DNA of 64,000 bases, taken from the NCBI RefSeq assembly GCF_001540865.1, contig NC_033640.1, forward strand, positions 2,550,860 to 2,614,859, read 5' to 3'. The notes beneath the pieces were generated by a model, which did not search any database, was not told the origin of the DNA, and was given only the letters and a program-made list of their open reading frames with translations. Positions 57,956 to 64,000 of the stretch are shown in pieces (within the stretch, counting starts at the first letter, position 1; each line of letters starts with the position of its first letter). Position numbers and translations under genes: made by a program. The stretch comes from Ananas comosus. Lineage: Eukaryota > Streptophyta > Magnoliopsida > Poales > Bromeliaceae.

Positions 57956-58600
57956 GTAAGGGCTTCAAATTTTCACTTCGTATATCTTAGCCCTTAAAAT
58001 TGGTCCTTACTCTTTATTACCCTCTTTAGGTAAATATTTACGGAGACCCCCTCAACTGCACTCATCATTTGTTTCACTTACGCATACTAAAAAAAAAGTC
58101 CGACTGGATACTATCGATAGCATCAAGTACTTGTGCTACCGAATTTTTCACCATTAGATTTAACCCTTTGATTATTTTCACCTGTTAGATTATGCTATTC
58201 AACTAACAACTCACTCAACCCTAGAAGGTCCACATCATCCGAACCATATATTTCTTCATCCAATGACCAAAAACCTAATAACACTAACAGCTTGGTGCTA
58301 TTGATAGCATTTCAGCCTAGTTCGCTAAAAGAATTGATAAAACGAACAATAATTGTAACTAAATTTGTAGTTTAAACAGCTATAGAGAATGGTACTTCAA
58401 TATTTAAAATTCAATGAGCGCACTGTTTAATTACTTCTGGACCGGTGGAATTGAATTAAATGGAAGAACAATAAATTGAACTATGATTTTGATGAAATTT
58501 GCACTGAGAATCTCCTGCTCTGATACTGTACAAAATAATAAAGTTACTCTAAAGGGAAAACTTCAAGCTGCCTTCATTCATTGTAAAAATCTACTTTTGT
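57956..58600. repeat. Intron 4 of the S28 gene, first part, with a MITE
   Basis: A MITE at about 58096-58323 has inverted ends (GTCCGACTGGATACTATCG and CTATTGATAGCATTTCAGCC). A repeat fragment at 58030-58060 precedes it. No gene is seen. Confidence 0.55.
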
Positions 58601-59794
58601 ACATGACAGCATTATGATTTTTTTTTTTTTTGAGAAAAAGATAGCGCGCTACCTGCTTCATTCAATAAGAGATATGAACTAAGCTTACAAGGTAGAAGCA
58701 GCTTAGGCTTTCTTGGCAAAAACGGTAAGGAAAATAAAGAAATAAAACAGAAGTAAAACAAGAAATAAAGTGAAAAGAAGATCAGAGGGTGAAAGAGGGG
58801 AGAGTAAAAAAACGCAAGTTGACGGGTTACAGGAGCGAGGTTCAGGAGTTGGACAGGGTTAAAGCTCTGTCCGAGGCTCTGACGACGTTGGGAAGATTCG
58901 AAGAGAAGACAAAGCTGTTTCACTCGGTCCAGACAGCATTATGATGTTGTTCACAAACAAAAGAATGATACAATATAGCATTTAACTTGATCACATGATA
59001 TATATGCACTACTGCTTATTCTTTTGTTCGAGAGAGTGTCATTTTGCTATATATCATCCTGGTAAACAAATAGGTCCTTAAAATCACTGGGCAATTAATT
59101 AAGTGTAACAATTTTAATGACTCTCGTTCAATTCTCATGATTTGAAGTCGAATTTGGTGGCATTAATTTGCTATTAGTTATACTTTATCAATAATACTAA
59201 AACACCCTTCTTCTAATTAATAAAGTAATTAAATATATACATAACTAACATGAACTATGAACCATTTTGAATAAGTGATTTAACCTACGAAAATTTTGAT
59301 TTCACTATCCAACATTTTAATTTGTTTGATTTGAACGAGTCAGCGGTACCTTAATTTCCAAATTTAAGCTAATTATTTACTTCAATGGATTCGTAATTGT
59401 GAGAATTGCATGAAGTATATCAATTAAACCCAAATTAAACAAATTAAAAGATTATATAATAGAATCAAAATTTTGGAAGGCTAAATAGCACGGAGTTCCA
59501 AACGGTCCATAATTTAGATAAGTTCTTTACAATTTTACCAATTAATTATAACAACTTTTTTACTACATAACCGAGGATATATAGAACGGAAAACTTAATG
59601 ACAATGAAATAATTTCTCCTTTTTCTATAAAGCAACAAAATTGAATAGAATTTAGTTCAACTCTAGTTTCATCCAAACAAAATTTTCTTTTCTAATTTAA
59701 CTCCATTGAATTCTTTATTTTCACGCGGATTCCATTAAATTCTATTTAAATTTTGCGCCAAACAAATTAGTGTTATTTTTTTTCCTTTTTTTGG
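58601..59794. other. Intron 4 of the S28 gene, middle part
   Basis: A T-run lies at 58620-58631 and a purine-rich patch at 58640-58930. A copy of the repeat family of 1935-2275 lies at about 59250-59530. Nothing codes. Confidence 0.5.
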
Positions 59795-60146
59795 GGTAAA
59801 CTTCAAATACCACCCCTATGGTTTCGCATTTTCTCACTTTAGTACCATATAGTTTAAAACATATCAATTTAATATCATGTGGTTTCATCTTTCTCTTTTC
59901 ATCAGCTTCTCCGTTAACATTTCGTTAAATTATATACAAAAAATTTCAGATACCCCATCTAGATTTATCAAATATCACTTTAGTACATTTTAGTTTTAAT
60001 TACTTTGTCACTGATTTAACAAAAAGAAAATTAGTAGAGGGGATACTGAAAAGAGAAAAATAAAACCACATGGCACTAAATTGATACACTTTAAATCATA
60101 GTGTACTAAAATAAAAAAAATACAAAACTACAGGAATGATATTTGA

Positions 60147-60152
<6 letters not shown>
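59795..60152. mobile_element. Complete MITE of the ACTTCAAATACCAC family
   Basis: It begins GGGTAAACTTCAAATACCAC and ends GGAATGATATTTGAAGTTTT. The two halves are inverse copies along most of their length. A T-run follows directly. Related pieces lie at 2571-2855 and 6578-6646. Confidence 0.8.
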
Positions 60153-60177
<25 letters not shown>

Positions 60178-60197
60178 GTTGCACAAAAATAATTTAG

Positions 60198-60318
60198 CTA
60201 TGAAGAGATGGACGTGGTGCCGAGTTTGGTGGAAAACGCTCTGGTGTATGCTGCAATGACTGATTACCCCACCCCTTCCAATTTTCTCAAGCCTCTTCCT
60301 GCCCATCCTGTGCAAAAG
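60198..60318 (+). CDS. Exon 5 of the S28 peptidase gene
   Basis: It completes Asn and reads YEEMDVVPSLVENALVYAAM, then DYPTPSNFL and LPAHPVQK, ending before GTAAT at phase 0. Confidence 0.9.
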
Positions 60319-60805
60319 GTAATAATTAATTCTTTTTTTTTTTTAACACCAATTTTTTGTTTCAAAATTAGCTACTTTGGTCTAGTCTGAGAGTGATGGT
60401 GTCGAAACACAGTTTTAGGTTTTTGTTCTAAACGAAATGACAGATCCTACAATCATTTTATAGAGAGACACTGCTATCTGTACGCTCCGAAAATGAGTGT
60501 ATATCTTACACTTTCTTATTCGAGAGAAAAAAGTCTAAAATATGGTAGTCATATAGATAAATAATATGGTGTCTCTAAATAATCATATTTGTACTCTAGA
60601 GTTCATCCGATCTATTATAATTTTTAGAAAAATATTTTTGTTGTACTTTTATCTCAAAAAATAAGAATTTGATAGGTTGGAATATGCATGACGTGATGTA
60701 GTGGCCAAAAATTAGCCTGTCTTGTCACGAATTTTTTTTTAATATAAATAATAAAAATCCAAAAGAAATTTCGAAACCTAGGATGAGGGAAGTAATATAT
60801 ATATA

Positions 60806-60850
<45 letters not shown>

Positions 60851-62123
60851 ATATATATTAATTGAAGCTCTTTTATTTTTAAAGTATCAAGTCACTTAGT
60901 GCTTGTAGTTTTTAGGCCTTTGAATTAAATAATGTGCGGTTTAGGATGATGTGGGCCCCCTTGGTTAAGGTGGTCGGTTGTTGAATATATAATCTACGGA
61001 TAAAATTAATCAAGTCGTAGATCTAATGGTAAAAAATTCCAAAGCACCAAGCTGCTTTGGTGGCTTTTACAAGCACCATAGGCCGGACTATATATATATA
61101 TATATATATATATTTTCAAGTGTACAGTAGCATTTTTCTTTATAGTATTAGAATAGGGGTGCACGGCAACATTTTCAGTTTTTTGAACTGAAGTATAAGA
61201 ACTGGTACTTTTGGTGAGATAATCCCAAACTAAGCTTAAGTTGATTCACAAATAATTTTGGTGAAAATATGTGAAATTTATCTGAACTAAGACCCATTTT
61301 GATTTGACTATCTAATCTTTAAAAATTTTAATTTCATTATATATCTTTTCAACTCACTTGGTTGGAACTATTTGGTGACTCTTTTATATATATTTTACTG
61401 TTTATTTTGAATGAGCTTTATTAGAATAAAAAACTTTTAAACGTCAGATAGTCCTATCAAAATAACATATAGTTTAGAAAAGGTTCACACTTTTTTTGGG
61501 GGTTAATCTCACCATTTGTCCCCTACCTTACAAGCTTTTATATTTTTGGTTCTCAATTTCTTCTTGTGTTTTTTTTTGGCAATCAAATCATTAACCTTTA
61601 AACTTAATAGCGTTATTGGTCCCTAACCTTTACCCACTATTTTACTTCGGTTCCTAAATTCCGCTACTATCTATGCGTCTATCAAGTCAAGTCCTTTCCC
61701 ACCACCCTTAATATTGTCCACCATGCCTACAACCACCTCAATCTCGTGCACGATGCTTACTGTCTCCTTGGAGCATCCGACATCATTGACATCAAGTTGG
61801 GCATGTTGTCTAGCGCAAAGATTGACTAGGAGCTGTTAGACCATAACTGTGGTCTATATAAGCAGACAGGGCCTTTTTAGAATTCTCGTGGTCTAATCCA
61901 TCAAAATTAATAAGAATTTGGATTATCGTGACCTAATTGAAATAAAATATAAAAGTTAAGAACCTAATAATTGGAAAAAAAAAGAAGAAAAGTTAGAAAA
62001 TAAAGTGAAAACGCGGGTAAAGATTAGCGACCAGTGGTGCAATTAACTTTTTTTTTCTTTGTTAGTGAAGATGGGTATAGATAGCTTATCAAAATGATTG
62101 AACTAACTGATTATGAATTGCAG
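60319..62123. other. Intron 5 of the S28 gene
   Basis: It contains TA microsatellites at about 60797-60860 and 61090-61111. Between them (about 60861-61089) is a MITE-like element ending AGCACCATAGGCCGGACTA. A repeat copy lies at 61235-61485 and a MITE-like stretch at about 61500-62060. No gene is seen. Confidence 0.5.
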
Positions 62124-62276
62124 ATGTGTGAGGCCATTGATCATCCTAAAACAGGGAATGACACATTTTCCAGATTGTATGGAGCTGTGAATATTTACTA
62201 CAACTATTCAGGAAATGTGGATTGCTTTGCCCTTCATGATGATGATCCTCATGACACACTCTATGGATGGGACTGG

Positions 62277-62279
<3 letters not shown>
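62124..62279 (+). CDS. Exon 6 of the S28 peptidase gene
   Basis: It has 52 codons, MCEAIDHPKTG to LYGWDWQ, with the glycosylation site NYS. The donor is G-T followed by a 55-base T-run, so it lacks the usual purines at +3 and +4. Confidence 0.88.

Positions 62280-62280
<1 letters not shown>

Positions 62281-62335
<55 letters not shown>
62281..62335 (+). repeat. T-run of 55 bases next to a splice donor
   Basis: An unbroken T-run begins at the T of the GT donor of exon 6. Its exact length may be a sequencing estimate. Confidence 0.85.
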
Positions 62336-62339
<4 letters not shown>

Positions 62340-63242
62340 TACACCCATAATCTTATTAATTACTACAAACACTTATATCATTTTCACATCATACAATTTA
62401 TGGAGATTGGTTAAATTATACTGATCACTTTGAAATGGAGATTTGAAAAACTTTTATTTCGCTACCTTGTTTTATAATATGGATGCATTTCGTTTGTGCA
62501 ATATTATCTAGCTTTTTAGGAATTTAGTAAATATTATAGCAGTTCGAATAATCCCGCCAAGTAATCTAGCCAAAAATATTTTATTTTAAAAGAAATAAAA
62601 TTTCCCCTTCAAGGATGGATAAACTTATTTAATAAAAGAGAAATAAGATTACACATGTAGGTAATCTAAAATATCTTTTAGAATTTCCGAATTATCCTTC
62701 GGACATCCCAAACCCTTTGATTTATAAATTGATATTGAAATTAATTTTAGAACATAAATTTAAAGATATTATTATTTCTCCATAGATTTTATTACAATAT
62801 CTTTCTCTTGCAATATTAAGGAGCTAAAAATGTCCAATCAGAGCTAACCAATGTTTTTTGACTCTTTCACTAGAACACTTATCTATCTAATATGATGTTC
62901 TACTACTATTTGGTTGAAGTTCTAAAGATAATTTGACAAAATTTTCTAAAAATTTATTGCATCTCAAAAGAAATATGAGGCTAGGTTGTAGAGTCAAAAT
63001 TTTTAAAGTTCTGATAACCATTTCAAAATATATGATAAAAATTCAAACTTTAAGAAGTATAAATACACATTTGCACTTACTTTTACTCAAATGTACATAA
63101 CTTTTGCATGATCAAAACTTTTATAAGATTATGCAAAGAAACAAGTTTAGGATTAGTTTTTTTTTTTTTTCCCTTTATGCTCTTTTGTATTCAAATTTCG
63201 TATCAATGTTGATGCTGCACTTAGCCATGAATATATTTACAG
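62336..63242. other. Rest of intron 6 of the S28 gene
   Basis: AT-rich intron with a T-run at 63158-63170; no element or gene recognised. Confidence 0.6.
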
Positions 63243-63401
63243 TCATGCTCAGAGCTTTTACTCGCGGTCGGCGGAGTAAGCAACAGCAGCATGTTTCCGC
63301 CATCGCCGTACAACTTCACGGAACAAGTCGCGGATTGCCAGGAAAGTAATGAAGGGATTCCGCCGAAACCGCATTGGATTACGACGGAATTCGGTGGCTT
63401 T
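63243..63401 (+). CDS. Exon 7 of the S28 peptidase gene
   Basis: It has 53 codons after ATTTACAG: SCSELLLAVGG, MFPPSPYNFTEQ and PHWITTEFGGF, ending before GTGAG at phase 0. Confidence 0.9.
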
Positions 63402-63517
63402 GTGAGTCTTATTAACTGTTCATGTTTAACTGATTGATTAATAAGCATAATAGATTGTTTCCCCCTCCTTTTTTTGAGTGTAATTTTAAGGCTTGTTTTG
63501 GGTTTTATTTGGAGCAG

Positions 63518-63597
63518 GATATTAAGAGAACATTGAAGAGATTTGGGAGCAACATTATTTTCTTCAATGGACTGAGGGATCCTTGGAGTGGTGGAGG
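63518..63597 (+). CDS. Exon 8 of the S28 peptidase gene, catalytic Asp
   Basis: It reads [18 protein letters not shown] then LRDPWSGG and ends with two bases of a Gly codon before GTATG. The remaining exon or exons with the catalytic His lie beyond 64000 or were not seen. Confidence 0.92.
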
Positions 63598-63708
63598 GTA
63601 TGGTCACAAAGTTTAGATCCCAATTTTAGTTCTTAAAATTTGCTCCTGAATTCAATTTGGTTTATGAAGTTTAACCTGCTTAACAATTGAGTGAAAATAT
63701 TATCAGTG

Positions 63709-64000
63709 TAGGGATGTCAATGGGTAAGTATATCCAAGATTTTATCCGAATCCCAACCCGAATGGGATGGATTTAACTGGTGCTAAATGGGTATGGGTAC
63801 GCTTTCGGTTATGAATATAAAAGATAAAAACTTAACAGATTCGGGTTCGGGTATAATTTTATTTGTATCCATCCTAGACCAAGCCCGAACCCAAGCCAAT
63901 TTATTATTATGTAAGATATAAAATATCCAATAATATATAGTTGTCCTTTTTTATTTATATTTTTTTTTTTTACTTTGGTAATTTAGATTTGAGTGTGATG
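63709..64000. mobile_element. hAT-type MITE, cut by the window end
   Basis: It begins TAGGGATGTCAATGGG and holds CCGAACCC and GGGTTCGGGT motifs like the element at 487-1143. Its right end lies beyond the window. Confidence 0.55.

Larger units (their letters stand above)
45486..63597 (+). pseudogene. Serine carboxypeptidase S28 family (Pro-X carboxypeptidase-like), frameshift in exon 1, 3' end outside the window
   Basis: Exons: 45486-45918, 51952-52135, 54506-54639, 57843-57955, 60198-60318, 62124-62279, 63243-63401, 63518-63597, all with GT-AG introns and matching phases. About 460 residues are visible. A signal peptide covers about residues 1-28, so the product would enter the secretory pathway, to vacuole or wall. 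The catalytic Ser is in GGSYGG (about 202) and the catalytic Asp in [10 protein letters not shown] (about 454); the His lies in the unseen last exon. Family members remove C-terminal residues after proline. An extra G in the run 45864-45867 shifts the frame and gives an early TAG in exon 1. All later exons are intact, so this could be a recent pseudogene, an allele, or a base-call error. Confidence 0.9.

Overview
This is nuclear DNA of a flowering plant, very probably a monocot. The evidence is AT-rich sequence, two split genes with GT-AG introns of up to about 8 kb, and introns and spacers filled with plant-type Copia and Ty3 retrotransposons, TRIMs and many MITEs. Pineapple or a relative is a guess from the general look, not something shown. 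Single n characters at 19240, 22955, 23949 and 57679 look like gaps or unresolved runs.

Region 1 (1-19650) holds a plus-strand gene for a probable plastid multi-pass membrane protein of unknown function. Five exons are clear (1301-16984). The last exon is seen only as a possible 41-base tail after the gap at 19240. Intron 5 carries a Ty3 LTR, primer-binding site and gag (17340-19149), cut by what looks like the start of another element. A 657-bp hAT MITE lies just upstream of the gene.

Region 2 (19650-43700) is repeat country. Ty3 LTR pieces, a 500-bp sequence present twice around a gap-bounded SIRE-like Copia gag fragment, and an 11-kb Copia element (24911-35916) come first. That Copia has identical-length 321-bp LTRs, an ATTCC target duplication, decayed gag-pol and an extra coiled-coil-coding stretch. 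It carries two large solo Ty3 LTRs, each with its own 5-bp target duplication. A CACTA-type MITE (36384-42665) follows, carrying a solo TRIM LTR and a minus-strand Copia (37020-42637). The sequence around and between these elements may be a mitochondrial insertion.

Region 3 (43700-64000) holds a plus-strand gene for a serine carboxypeptidase of peptidase family S28 (lysosomal Pro-X carboxypeptidase-like). Eight exons span 45486-63597; the last exon or exons, with the catalytic His, lie beyond the window. Exon 1 has a one-base insertion that breaks the frame. Its introns carry a decayed retroelement with a TRIM, a hAT MITE with a CACTA MITE inside it, a 1.4-kb long inverted repeat, and several smaller MITEs.

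The two host genes do not obviously work together. The main story is layered transposition, much of which can be ordered from target-site duplications. No tRNA, rRNA or CRISPR was seen.
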